A stretch of 64,000 nt of DNA from Martinezella miluonensis (GCF_900094545.1 NZ_FMAH01000032.1:19772-83771), one strand, 5' to 3'; positions 24,051 through 32,768 are shown, counted from the stretch's first letter. Notes: generated by a model not told the origin, from the sequence alone. Numbers and translations are program-made.

Positions 24051-26240
24051 TCAGGCAGCCTTCGTCTTCACTCGCCGCGCCAGATGCGCCACCACATTCT
24101 CGATCATCCGCATGCCGGCATCGCCGCCGAGCGTCATGATCGATTCCGGGTGGAACTGCACGGCCGCAATCGGCTCTTTCACATGCTCGATACCCATGAT
24201 CGTGCCATCTTCGCTTTCGGCGGTGATGGTGAATTCAGGCGGCAGGCTCGACGGATCAGCAAAGATCGAGTGATAGCGACCGACCGTCACTTCACGGCCA
24301 AGACCGGAGAAGACCAGTCCGGGTTCCAGCACGCGAATGCGCGAGGGCTTGCCATGCATCGGGATCGCCAGATGGCGCAATTCGCCGCCATAGGCTTCGG
24401 CGATTGCCTGCAGGCCCAGGCAGACGCCGAAAATCGGCAGGTTGCGCGCCCTTGCCTTCTTGATAGTCGCCTTGCAATCGAAATCCTTCGGATTGCCAGG
24501 CCCCGGCGACAGCACGATCAAATCGGGGTCGAGCCGGTCGAAGACCTCTTCCGGCACCGGCGTGCGCACGGTCGAAACCGTCGCGCCCGTCTGGCGGAAG
24601 TAATTCGCCAGCGTATGGACGAAGCTGTCTTCATGGTCGACGAGCAGGATCTTCACGCCCTTGCCGACAGAAGCGACGTCACGTTGCTGTTTGCCGGAAT
24701 TGCCGGTCTTGGCATCACGGATGGCGGAAAGCATGGCGGAGGCCTTCAGTTCGGTTTCGGCTTCTTCTTCTTCGGGGATCGAATCGTTGAGCAGCGTCGC
24801 GCCAGCCCGCACTTCGGCAATGCCGTCCTTAATGCGCACGGTGCGCAGCGTGAGACCGGTGTTCATGTCGCCATTGAAGCCGACCATGCCGATCGCGCCG
24901 CCATACCAGGCGCGCGGGCTCTTCTCGTGGTTTTCGATGAAGCGCATGGCCCAAAGCTTCGGCGCGCCCGTTACCGTAACGGCCCAGGCATGGCTCAAGA
25001 AGCCGTCGAAAGCGTCCATGTCGTCCCGCAGCCGGCCTTCGATATGGTCGACCGTGTGGATCAGGCGCGAATACATCTCGATCTGACGGCGGCCGATGAC
25101 CTTGACCGAGCCCGGCTCGCACACGCGGCTCTTATCGTTGCGATCGACGTCTGAGCACATGGTCAGCTCAGACTCGTCCTTCTTGGAGTTCAGAAGCTTC
25201 AGGATCTGCTCGCTGTCGGCGATAGGATCATCGCCGCGCTTAATCGTGCCCGAGATCGGGCAGGTCTCGATGCGGCGGCCGGAAACGCGCACGAACATTT
25301 CGGGCGATGCTCCCACAAGATATTCCTGATTGCCGAGATTGATGAAGAAGGAATAGGGCGATGGATTGATCGCCTTCAGGCGTTTGGAAATATCGGACGG
25401 CTTGCTGTCGCAGCGCTCCATGAATTTCTGGCCTGGCACGACTTCGAAAAGATCGCCCTTGCGGAAGCTCTCCTTCGCCTTGACCACCAGCTCGGCATAT
25501 TCACCCGGGCGATGATCGCTCTTCGGCGGAATGGCGTCGGTGTGGCGGAACGGCTCGGGCATGATCTCGCCGGACTTGCCCTCCGTCGATTGGCCGTCCT
25601 TAGCGAAGTCGTAGCGATCGATCCAGGCCTTGGCGGAATAGTTGTCCACCACCAGAATCTCGTCCGGCAGATAGAGCACCATATCGCGCTGGTCGTCCGG
25701 GCGCTTGAGCTTCAGGTTGATGGCGTCGAACTGGAACGCCAGATCGTAGCCGAAGGCGCCATAGAAACCGATGCTGGCATCGGCCTGCGAATAGAACAGC
25801 TCGGTGACAGCACGCAACACGGTGAAGACCGTCGGCATCTTCGAGCGTTCTTCCTCGGTAAAGACCCGATCCGGCGTCTTCACCGTCAGATCGAGCCGGC
25901 GCGGCGTCGAAGTGCCGATGATGACTTCGGAAACCGTCTTCAGCTTTTCCGCGACGAAGCCGAGAATGACCTCGCCCCGCTCGTTATAGGCTTCGATCCA
26001 CACATCGCGCCCATTGCAGGAAAGACCGAGCGGCGGGTCGACGATGGCGGTATCCCAACGCGTATAGCGGCCAGGATATTCGTAGTTGGAGGAAAAGACC
26101 GCGCCACGGCGCTCGTCGAGCTTGTCGATATAGGACGATACGGCATCCGCATAGGGCGTCGGCCGGCGCTGCCGGGTGACGGTAATGCCGCCCTTCGTCT
26201 CGTAGATTTCCGCACCATCATCCCGAAGGATCGTTACCAT
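24051..26240 (-). CDS. trpE(G): fused anthranilate synthase TrpE-TrpG
   Basis: A 729-residue fusion making anthranilate from chorismate and glutamine. The TrpE chorismate-binding domain occupies about 1-510 (GDLFEVVPGQKFME, FVRVSGRRIETCPISGTIKRG, DRNDKSRVCEPGSV, GAPKLWAMRFIE, WYGGAIGMVGFNG). The TrpG glutaminase domain follows at about 530-725, with nucleophilic Cys in FGVCLGLQAIAEAYGG and the His-Glu pair in FHPESIMT. The fusion is characteristic of rhizobia. A 5' leader with trpL and a terminator hairpin precedes it, so attenuation by tryptophan is expected. Confidence 0.97.
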   Translation of the reverse strand: MVTILRDDGAEIYETKGGITVTRQRRPTPYADAVSSYIDKLDERRGAVFSSNYEYPGRYTRWDTAIVDPPLGLSCNGRDVWIEAYNERGEVILGFVAEKLKTVSEVIIGTSTPRRLDLTVKTPDRVFTEEERSKMPTVFTVLRAVTELFYSQADASIGFYGAFGYDLAFQFDAINLKLKRPDDQRDMVLYLPDEILVVDNYSAKAWIDRYDFAKDGQSTEGKSGEIMPEPFRHTDAIPPKSDHRPGEYAELVVKAKESFRKGDLFEVVPGQKFMERCDSKPSDISKRLKAINPSPYSFFINLGNQEYLVGASPEMFVRVSGRRIETCPISGTIKRGDDPIADSEQILKLLNSKKDESELTMCSDVDRNDKSRVCEPGSVKVIGRRQIEMYSRLIHTVDHIEGRLRDDMDAFDGFLSHAWAVTVTGAPKLWAMRFIENHEKSPRAWYGGAIGMVGFNGDMNTGLTLRTVRIKDGIAEVRAGATLLNDSIPEEEEAETELKASAMLSAIRDAKTGNSGKQQRDVASVGKGVKILLVDHEDSFVHTLANYFRQTGATVSTVRTPVPEEVFDRLDPDLIVLSPGPGNPKDFDCKATIKKARARNLPIFGVCLGLQAIAEAYGGELRHLAIPMHGKPSRIRVLEPGLVFSGLGREVTVGRYHSIFADPSSLPPEFTITAESEDGTIMGIEHVKEPIAAVQFHPESIMTLGGDAGMRMIENVVAHLARRVKTKAA

Positions 26241-26288
26241 TGTTCCTCACTCCGTTGTCAGGCCCGGATGACAGGCGGCCAATATAAC

Positions 26289-26320
26289 AAAAAAGCCGCC
26301 TCGAAATCTCGGGCGGCTCA
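26289..26320 (-). terminator. trp attenuator terminator
   Basis: On the minus strand AGCCGCC (26312-26318) pairs with GGCGGCT (26294-26300) around CGAGATTTCGA, which itself can extend the stem. A TTTTTTG run follows. It stands between trpL and trpE(G), the position of the attenuator described for rhizobial trpE(G). Termination here releases a small RNA equivalent to rnTrpL. Confidence 0.92.
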
Positions 26321-26355
26321 CTCGTCGTCTTTGAACACGATTGGTCGAGGCCGCC

Positions 26356-26403
26356 TCAGCGCGCCCACCACCAAACTGCAATGTTGTTCAAGGACATGTT
26401 CAT
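26356..26403 (-). CDS. trpL: trp leader peptide
   Basis: A 15-codon ORF, MNMSLNNIAVWWWAR, with three consecutive Trp codons near its end. It is on the same strand as trpE(G) and 115 bases upstream of it. This is the classical sensor of charged tRNA-Trp; stalling at the Trp codons favours the antiterminator. A promoter (TTGCGC, 17 bp, TAACAA) ends 8 bases before the ATG, so the mRNA begins at or next to the start codon and the ORF is leaderless. In Sinorhizobium meliloti the peptide and attenuator RNA also act in trans. Confidence 0.95.
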   Translation of the reverse strand: MNMSLNNIAVWWWAR

Positions 26404-26411
26404 GGCGGGAA

Positions 26412-26440
26412 TTGTTAGCGTGAGATGAGGTGATGCGCAA
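26412..26440 (-). promoter_or_regulatory. trpL/trpE(G) promoter
   Basis: Minus strand: -35 TTGCGC (26435-26440), 17-bp spacer, -10 TAACAA (26412-26417). The predicted start falls on the A of the trpL ATG (26403). Confidence 0.65.
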
Positions 26441-26455
26441 GCCGCAATCTCGGCA

Positions 26456-26487
26456 ATGGGCAGAAACGATTTTGCGTCTCTGCCCAT
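26456..26487 (-). terminator. hairpin at the 3' end of the ABC-F gene
   Basis: TGGGCAGA and TCTGCCCA form an 8-bp stem, extended by imperfect pairing inside. It overlaps nothing essential and lies just after the ABC-F stop on the minus strand. There is no clear T-run, so it may be a weak terminator that limits read-through into the trp promoter. Confidence 0.4.
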
Positions 26488-26496
26488 CCTATATTC

Positions 26497-28020
26497 CTAC
26501 TCCTGCCCCCTCGCCGCCTCGAAGAACTCCTCCGGACTGTCCACCTCGACCAGTCGCTTCCGGTCGATGAGCCAAAATCGGTTGCCGACCGAGCGCACGA
26601 AACTGCGGTCATGGGAAACAAGCAGGCAGCTTGCCTCGCCTTCCGTCAACTCGCCCTCCAACGCCTCCTGTCCGTCGATATCCAGATGGTTGGTCGGCTC
26701 GTCCAATAGATAGAAGTTAGGATTGGTGAGCCGCAGCACCAGCATGGCAAGCCGCGCCTTCTGCCCGCCGGACAGACGGCCGATCTCCTTCCCCTGCATG
26801 TCGATGGCGATTCCGACGCCGGCAAGCACGGTGCGGGCACGCTGCTCACCGAGCTCGAACAGGCGCGTGATCATCCCGAGCGGCGCGTCGTCCTGGCCGA
26901 GACTGGAGAGCGCCTGGTCGCTATAGCCGAGCACAAGCGACGGCGTCGGCTTGATCGCTCCACCGCTCGACGGATCGGCGATGGCCCTGCGGATCATCTC
27001 GACAAAGCGCGTCTTGCCGGCGCCATTCTGCCCGAGCAGCACGATGCGATCGCCCTGGCAAATCCATTGCTGCCCTGTCTTGAACAGCAGCGCGCCGTCA
27101 GGCGTCGTTACCGCGGCATCCTCCAGCGTCAGAAGTACCTTGGCCTGGATGCCGCGATTGGTGAGCTTGATCGAGCCGGAAGAGCGTTCGCGGTAGCCCG
27201 GCCTCGCGCCGTCCTCCAGCTTCTCGGCCCGCGCCTTCAGCTGCTTCGTCTTGACGGTCAGCAGATCGCTGCCGGAATTGACACCGAGATTATAGAGCTT
27301 GGCCGCCTGCTTGCGCAGCTGCTGCGCCGTCTTCATCTCCTTCTGATAACGGCGCTCATCGGAAGCATTGACCTCATCCAGCGCCGCCCGCGCCCGGCTA
27401 TAGGGCAGCGCATAGCTCTGCGGCTGCTCCTGACGCAGGAAAAGCGTCCGGTTGCAAACGGCATCGAGGAAGGAGCGGTCGTGGCTGGCGATGATCACAG
27501 GCACGTCACGCGGCAACGCATTCAGCCAATCCTCCAGCAGCGCGATCTTGGCGAGATCGAGGTGGTTGGTCGGCTCGTCCAGTAGCAGCACGTCGGGCTC
27601 CGTTACCCATACGCGGGCAAGCATGGCAAGCCGCTGCCAGCCGCCGCTGAGCTGGGCAAGGGCCCTCTCCCGCATCGCCGCCGGCACATCAAGGGAATCA
27701 AGGGTGACGTCGGCGCGCCAGCTTTCGCTCGCGACCTGCTCTTTCGGCAACGCGCGGAGAACGGCATCGTAGAAGGAAACTTCCAGCAGGTTCGCCGGCA
27801 CATTCTGCTCGACGTAACCGACGCGGAGACCTCGGGCGCGGGTAATATCGCCGGTCGTCGGCTCCTGCCTGCCCGCTATGCAGTTAAGCAGCGTGGTTTT
27901 TCCGCGTCCGTTCGCGGCCACGATGCCGACGCGATCACCGGCATCGACGGTGAAGTTGAGATTGGAAAACAAAGGCGCACTCATGGTGACGCCCAGATTG
28001 CGGAGATTGATCAGAGCCAT
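26497..28020 (-). CDS. ABC-F family ATP-binding protein
   Basis: A 507-residue soluble protein with two ABC ATPase domains and no membrane segment. First domain: Walker A ANGRGKTTLLNC (about 38), signature LSGGWQRLAML, Walker B VLLLDEPTNHLDL. Second domain: Walker A GQNGAGKT (about 330), signature LSGGQKARLAML, Walker B FYLLDEPTNHLDI. A charged linker (about 220-280) joins them. ABC-F proteins act on ribosomes, as translation factors or antibiotic-protection proteins. Start at 28020 is ATG with GGAAAAG upstream; the longer frame is rejected. A 23-codon ORF lies upstream on the same strand and could be regulatory. Confidence 0.92.
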   Translation of the reverse strand: MALINLRNLGVTMSAPLFSNLNFTVDAGDRVGIVAANGRGKTTLLNCIAGRQEPTTGDITRARGLRVGYVEQNVPANLLEVSFYDAVLRALPKEQVASESWRADVTLDSLDVPAAMRERALAQLSGGWQRLAMLARVWVTEPDVLLLDEPTNHLDLAKIALLEDWLNALPRDVPVIIASHDRSFLDAVCNRTLFLRQEQPQSYALPYSRARAALDEVNASDERRYQKEMKTAQQLRKQAAKLYNLGVNSGSDLLTVKTKQLKARAEKLEDGARPGYRERSSGSIKLTNRGIQAKVLLTLEDAAVTTPDGALLFKTGQQWICQGDRIVLLGQNGAGKTRFVEMIRRAIADPSSGGAIKPTPSLVLGYSDQALSSLGQDDAPLGMITRLFELGEQRARTVLAGVGIAIDMQGKEIGRLSGGQKARLAMLVLRLTNPNFYLLDEPTNHLDIDGQEALEGELTEGEASCLLVSHDRSFVRSVGNRFWLIDRKRLVEVDSPEEFFEAARGQE

Positions 28021-28384
28021 GGTCTTTTCCGGTCTTGCTCGAGCATTCTCCCGACATCGCCGGCGGCTCCTCCTGCCGCGCTGCAGATGCGGTTGGCCAT
28101 ATGCCGGCCAATGCTCGAAAGATGTCACGACGCGGCCGCACAAAAGCGTGAGCCCACGTCTCCCAAAAGGGCAGACCAGAAGAAATGAGTGAGTTACAGC
28201 CTCTGATCAGCCCTGCAAACGCATCTGCAGGGCACGATTCGGACCGAACTGGCGAATATGCCAGACTATCTTTGTCATACGGTCCTCCTCTCTTTTATCT
28301 GAATAGGTTTAAAGACTGCGCGCTTCCCATAACACCGGAGACTGCGATTTGCAATTGCGCAACCCCTCCCGCATCTCTTCAAAA
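28021..28384. other. intergenic stretch between the heme receptor and the ABC-F gene
   Basis: About 360 bases with no annotated-size gene. It holds the 23-codon ORF at 28207-28278 and two palindromes on the minus strand: TTGGCC/GGCCAA near 28096-28114, and GCCCTGCA/TGCAGGGC at the end of that short ORF. The ABC-F promoter should lie here, but I could not place it. Confidence 0.45.
28207..28278 (-). CDS. candidate 23-codon small protein or leader peptide before the ABC-F gene
   Basis: ATG at 28278 follows GAGAGGAGG with five bases between, one of the strongest ribosome-binding sites in the window. The peptide starts MTKIVWHIRQF and ends RALQMRLQG. A hairpin (GCCCTGCA, loop, TGCAGGGC) is formed by its last codons. 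It is on the same strand as the downstream ABC-F gene, 187 bases away. No family is recognised. Some ABC-F genes are controlled by translated leaders, which makes this a plausible regulatory ORF, but this is inference only. Confidence 0.4.
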   Translation of the reverse strand: MTKIVWHIRQFGPNRALQMRLQG

Positions 28385-28417
28385 GAGCAAAAAAGAGGCG
28401 GTGCCGAATCACCGCCT
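28385..28417 (-). terminator. terminator of the heme-receptor gene
   Basis: AGGCGGTG pairs with CACCGCCT (28396-28403 and 28410-28417), followed on the minus strand by CTTTTTTG. It lies 26 bases after the receptor stop. Confidence 0.9.
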
Positions 28418-28442
28418 GAGTTTGCCGCGTCGATGTAACAGC

Positions 28443-30674
28443 TCAGAACCGCTGGGTCAGCGTCAGCTTGAAGGTCCGGCCGGGCTCGGAATAATAAGAA
28501 GCCCGCTGCGTTTGCGAACCTGCGTAGGACGGAGAATTGAGCGAGTCGTAGTAGGTCTTGTTGAAGATGTTGTAGATACCGCCGCGGATGGTGAGACCCT
28601 TCACCTGCTCCGGCTCCCACCAGCCCGTCAGATCGAAGATGCCGTAGCCGGGCGCGCGCAGGGTATCGCCGGTCTTCTTCGGCTCGCTGGTCGCAGTGAC
28701 GAAGGTCAGATCCGTTCCCCAGACTTCGGTGGCATAGCCGACCGTGAAGGCCGCCTTTGCCGGGGCGACGGAGTCGATCCATTGGCCGGTGTCGGAGTCC
28801 TTGCCGTTGACGTAGGCAAGAGCGCCCTTGATGTGCATGCCGTTGTCGAACTTCTTGTGCGCGTTCATCTCGACACCGTACATGCGGACATTGGCACGGT
28901 TGAAGTATTCAGTAATGCCGAGCGGGTAGGTGCCGGTCGGATCGTTCGACCGCGACGTGTCGATGAAGTTCTTGTATTTGTTGTAGAAGACGCCGACATG
29001 GCCGCCGAAATCGTCATCGCCGAGGTTGGTGCCGATTTCGATGCCGTTGCTGGTTTCGGGCTTTAGGTTGGGATTGCCATAGTTCACGTAACCGCCGGGC
29101 ACGCCGTAGTTCACGTAGAGCTCGCTGACGTTAGGTGCACGGAAGGCCATGGCCCACTGCGCGTAAAGCTCGATATTGTCTTGCGGCTGGTACGAAGCGC
29201 GCAGCTTCGGCGAAATGCGGCTGTCCGACTGGCCGGCAGGCAGGCCCTGATAGTTGGCGCTGTCACGGAAGGCGGCCGTGTTCTTCGGCGAGTAGTCATA
29301 CCAGTCAAAGCGCAGGCCCGGCGTCAGCGAGAAGTCGCTGGAGCCGAACTCGATCTTGTCGTCGATAAAGGCGCCGACGCGCTTGCTGTCCACATCGGGC
29401 ATGTCGGACTGGTTGGTATGCAGGAACGAGCAAGAGAAGGCCCAACGCGGGTTGGCGCAGCTATCCTTGCCGGCCGAGTACTGATGTATCTTGCCGAAAG
29501 ACGTATCGAGACCGAAGGTGACCTTGTGATGCAGGCCGCCGGTGTCGAACGACTTCGACGCATTGCCGCTAAACCCGATGCTGCGGTTCTCCATTTCGTT
29601 GCGGCGCCAATAGTCGCCGATGACGGAGGTGTAGCGGTAGCCTTTGACACCGTTTTCACGCAGGAGATTCTGCCAATAGAAGACAGCATTGGCGGTATCG
29701 ACAAGAGAATCGGCGCTCTCTGCTTCATACTTGTAATCGAGCGAGATGCGATTGCGCTCTACGTTGTCGGTCTGATCGTAGTTGCCGGGCCGGAAGTTGC
29801 CGGTCGGGCTCTGCAGATGCATCGCATCGATGGTCTTGTCTTTGTTGTAATGCTCCGCCGTGATGCCGAATGTGCCGATATCGGTATATTGCCGGATCTT
29901 GAAGAGGCCGCTCTTCTGATTGTAGTCGGCCGGATCCGCCTCCGTGCGCTTGGTCGAATAGCCGCCGATATCGCCGTTGTTCTCAAGCTCGTGACCACGC
30001 GTATAGCCACCCTCGAAAAGAACGGCTGTATTGTCGATGCGCTTGGCAATCGCCGCGGACCCGCCGATGCTCCGGTCATCACCGTTATAACCGAGCTTGA
30101 AGACGCCACCCCAGGTAGAACCGGGCGCGATCAGATCCTCAGGCTCCAGCGTGCGCAGCACGAAGGCGCCGCCGAGAGCCCTCGAACCGCCGCGGCTGGA
30201 ATCGGCACCACGCACGATGTCGACACTGGAAAGCGCGTTGAAATCGAAGCTGTTGATACCGCCTTTGGCATCGCGGGACGCGTCGAGCAGATAGGGAATT
30301 TCGATGCCGTCGACCGTCGTCAGCACACGATCGTCGCCAAGACCGCGAATGTTGACGCCACCCGTGGTGCGATTGAAGCCGACGCCAACCTCGGTGCTCC
30401 GACCGAGATCCTCGATACGCGTGATCTGCTTGTCGTCGATTTCCTTTGCCGTCGTCTCGCTCGCGGTCGGTGAGTCGGCAAGCGCATCCTGCGTCGCCTT
30501 GGCCTTACCCTTGACGACGATCGGCTTCAGGTTGGTCACACGATCGCTTTTGGCAGCTTCGCCCGTCGCAGCATCAGCTTGGGTTGCTGTTTGCGCAAAT
30601 GACGTCGTCGCCAGCCCAAGGGCGAAAAACGCAGTGCATGCCAATAGGGTCGAGCGGTAGCGCCGGACAACCAT
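28443..30674 (-). CDS. shmR: TonB-dependent heme/hemoglobin receptor
   Basis: A 743-residue outer-membrane receptor with signal peptide (about 8-28, TTSFAQ). The plug domain (about 60-180) contains NIRGLGDDRVLTTVDGIEIP and VDIVRGADSSRGGSRALGG. A 22-strand-type barrel follows and ends with aromatic-terminated LTLTQRF. LYAQWAMAFRAPNVSELY and YNKYKNFID match the hemoglobin/transferrin/lactoferrin receptor family. Placement next to trpE(G) recalls the Sinorhizobium hemin receptor ShmR, hence the symbol. Start 30674 (second ATG) is preferred because AAGGA abuts the ATG at 30680. Two TGA-N9-TCA boxes upstream suggest repression by RirA under iron sufficiency. Confidence 0.9.
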   Translation of the reverse strand: MVVRRYRSTLLACTAFFALGLATTSFAQTATQADAATGEAAKSDRVTNLKPIVVKGKAKATQDALADSPTASETTAKEIDDKQITRIEDLGRSTEVGVGFNRTTGGVNIRGLGDDRVLTTVDGIEIPYLLDASRDAKGGINSFDFNALSSVDIVRGADSSRGGSRALGGAFVLRTLEPEDLIAPGSTWGGVFKLGYNGDDRSIGGSAAIAKRIDNTAVLFEGGYTRGHELENNGDIGGYSTKRTEADPADYNQKSGLFKIRQYTDIGTFGITAEHYNKDKTIDAMHLQSPTGNFRPGNYDQTDNVERNRISLDYKYEAESADSLVDTANAVFYWQNLLRENGVKGYRYTSVIGDYWRRNEMENRSIGFSGNASKSFDTGGLHHKVTFGLDTSFGKIHQYSAGKDSCANPRWAFSCSFLHTNQSDMPDVDSKRVGAFIDDKIEFGSSDFSLTPGLRFDWYDYSPKNTAAFRDSANYQGLPAGQSDSRISPKLRASYQPQDNIELYAQWAMAFRAPNVSELYVNYGVPGGYVNYGNPNLKPETSNGIEIGTNLGDDDFGGHVGVFYNKYKNFIDTSRSNDPTGTYPLGITEYFNRANVRMYGVEMNAHKKFDNGMHIKGALAYVNGKDSDTGQWIDSVAPAKAAFTVGYATEVWGTDLTFVTATSEPKKTGDTLRAPGYGIFDLTGWWEPEQVKGLTIRGGIYNIFNKTYYDSLNSPSYAGSQTQRASYYSEPGRTFKLTLTQRF

Positions 30675-30802
30675 AACCATTCCTTTCGAACTGCTTCACC
30701 GGGCTGGCTGGTTGCTGCATCGGAAGCAGACAAGGGGCTGGCTGGGTTAGTTTTGTTAACAGGACGGAAATATTCCGCCTTCTTTCTGCCGCATAGAAAA
30801 CA

Positions 30803-30817
30803 TGACTATTATTGTCA
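30803..30817. promoter_or_regulatory. RirA-type iron-responsive operator, box 1
   Basis: Exact TGA-N9-TCA match (TGA at 30803-30805, TCA at 30815-30817) in AT-rich DNA between the divergent receptor and extensin-like genes. This is the consensus of the rhizobial iron repressor RirA. Confidence 0.65.
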
Positions 30818-30839
30818 ATATATTCGGCGCGAATAATCA

Positions 30840-30854
30840 TGAATAAAATTATCA
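30840..30854. promoter_or_regulatory. RirA-type iron-responsive operator, box 2
   Basis: A second exact TGA-N9-TCA match (TGA at 30840-30842, TCA at 30852-30854), 37 bases from box 1. The two-box arrangement makes chance occurrence less likely, though AT-rich sequence favours such matches. Confidence 0.55.
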
Positions 30855-30950
30855 TGTTTAAAGCCAAACCGAGAAAGTTGCTGAATTGCAACGAAACGAC
30901 CACCTCAGGCGTTCTATCGGCATCATCATTAGAGTTGGCTGATTTACTTG

Positions 30951-31748
30951 ATGCTGTTCAGAATCGTTTCACTAAGCTCTACGATCTTTATGCTTATGGC
31001 CGCTGCCCTTCCGCAAACCGGTCCGATACCGGAACAAAAGCCGGACAGCGGACAGGAGCAGCCGGCCGAGACCCCGCCGATCCCTATGACAAAGCCGGCA
31101 GTGTCTTCGGAGGAGCCGGCGGCCCCAGAAGATCAGTCGGCTACTGGCGAGATGCAGGGGCCGCCTCGCCCGCCGTTGACGATTGCCTCGGAACCGGACG
31201 AAGAGCACATCGCCTGCATGACGAAACTGACCGCCATGGGCGCGACCCTTAAGGAAATCCCACGCATTGACGATGGCAATGGCTGCGGTATCGACAAGCC
31301 CATCGCCCTCGCCTCGCCGCTGCCAGGCATAGAACTCAAACCCGAGGGCAAGATGCGTTGCGAAACCGCGCTGGCGCTCGCTCAATGGATGAAGACAAGC
31401 GTCATCTCTTCCGCTGCCGCACTGGAGAACGGCAAGATCGTCACGATCAATCAAGCATCGACCTATATCTGCCGTCTGCGCAACAATGCTTCTGCCGGCA
31501 AGATTTCTGAACATGCCCGCGGCAATGCCATCGATATCGCCAGCTTCACTTTCGAAAATGGCAAAACCATCGGCGTCGAACCCAGGCGCGAAGATCCGAC
31601 CCTAACGGGCGCATTCCAGCGCGCGGCAAGCGCTTCGGCCTGCCTCTACTTCACGACCGTTTTAGACCCGGAGAGCGACGCCGCCCACGAAACGCATTTC
31701 CATCTGGATGTGCTCGAAAGGAATGGCGGCTTCCGATATTGTCATTAG
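30951..31748 (+). CDS. extensin family protein (M15-like peptidase fold)
   Basis: A 265-residue exported protein with signal peptide (about 1-21), then a Pro/Glu-rich linker (about 22-75) and an extensin-like C-terminal domain. The metal-ligand pattern of VanY-type D,D-peptidases is present: ISEHARGNAIDIASF (His and Asp) and HETHFHLDVL (His-x-His). Cysteines are spaced for disulfides. A role in trimming cell-wall peptides is plausible. ATG 30951 is used; TTG 30948 is possible. The stop overlaps the convergent methyltransferase gene by four bases. Confidence 0.85.
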   Translation: MLFRIVSLSSTIFMLMAAALPQTGPIPEQKPDSGQEQPAETPPIPMTKPAVSSEEPAAPEDQSATGEMQGPPRPPLTIASEPDEEHIACMTKLTAMGATLKEIPRIDDGNGCGIDKPIALASPLPGIELKPEGKMRCETALALAQWMKTSVISSAAALENGKIVTINQASTYICRLRNNASAGKISEHARGNAIDIASFTFENGKTIGVEPRREDPTLTGAFQRAASASACLYFTTVLDPESDAAHETHFHLDVLERNGGFRYCH

Positions 31749-32584
31749 GCGAAGGCATCTGAAAACCACAGATCCCTATAGATCGCGACCGCGGTGTCAT
31801 CGGGCGCGCGATCACGCGTCAGCCAGACCGATCGGATGGACCAGGCGCCTGGAACGGTTGGAACCTTGCTGCATTGAGCTGGATCCGATGCCCCGACGCA
31901 AGGAATGAAATAGGCAGGCATCAATGCCCGAGCATCATACCCCCACTCCGTGCGGGTAATGCGAACGGCAAGGCCGATCCTGTCATTGGCATGCCACGGT
32001 ATGATGATCCGGCCTCCGGGCCGCAACGCCTGCAGCCACGACACTGGCGGCGCGACGACGCCGGCATTCACATAGATCAGGTCGGCATCCGGCAACTCCA
32101 AAGAGGTTGCATCGCCGTGAATGACGGAAATGCCCTCGAATGAAGCGAGATTTTTGCGCGTCCGCTTCGCCAATGCCCTGTCGATTTCGATAGCGTAAAC
32201 ATGGCCGCCCGGCGCCACGAGCGTCGACAGAAGAGCGGTATAATACCCTGTTCCCGTTCCGATATGAATGACCGTCTCGCCGGGCCCCGGAGCGACCGCA
32301 CCAATGAAGGCCGCATGGAGGAACGGCTCGCCGTTGTTGATCCCCTTTGCTCTATCCAGCGCAACAAGCACATTCTGATAGAGAAAGGCGGGATCGTCGC
32401 CCGGCGTTTGGAGATAGCGCCTGTTGACCACAATCTGCCACGGCCCCGGGCCCATGAACGCTTCTCGCCTGATGATGTTGAAGGCCTGCTCCAGCCTCTC
32501 ATCCGAGGAGTTGCTGGCGGCGGCCATCATCTTCGCATGGAAGGCGCGTATTTCGTCCAGACTGGCGCGGCTACCTGCGGTCAC
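31745..32584 (-). CDS. protein-L-isoaspartate O-methyltransferase-like protein
   Basis: A 279-residue SAM-dependent methyltransferase. It has PIMT-type blocks: RREAFMGPG (about 40), then motif I VIHIGTGTGYYTALLSTLV (about 104-122), acidic end of strand 2 VYAIEID, and DLIYVNAGVVAPP. It is longer than typical Pcm (about 210) by a C-terminal extension, and may act on proteins or a small molecule. The start is GTG at 32584 with GGAGG at good spacing. It follows fhs on the same strand after 184 bases without recognisable features. Confidence 0.82.
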   Translation of the reverse strand: MTAGSRASLDEIRAFHAKMMAAASNSSDERLEQAFNIIRREAFMGPGPWQIVVNRRYLQTPGDDPAFLYQNVLVALDRAKGINNGEPFLHAAFIGAVAPGPGETVIHIGTGTGYYTALLSTLVAPGGHVYAIEIDRALAKRTRKNLASFEGISVIHGDATSLELPDADLIYVNAGVVAPPVSWLQALRPGGRIIIPWHANDRIGLAVRITRTEWGYDARALMPAYFIPCVGASDPAQCSKVPTVPGAWSIRSVWLTRDRAPDDTAVAIYRDLWFSDAFA

Positions 32585-32768
32585 GATCTGCCTCCATCGT
32601 CACATGCGATGATGTCGATACCCGCCAATGATCTTGCTAGCGATTTCTGCCACGTCAACGGCGCAGATGCTTCGATGCGCCTGGCAATGACGATTCTTCT
32701 CGCCGACGACTTCGGTGCCGGCAAGCGCCAGCACCGGACTGTGCTGGGAGTTGAATCAAATTCTGAAC

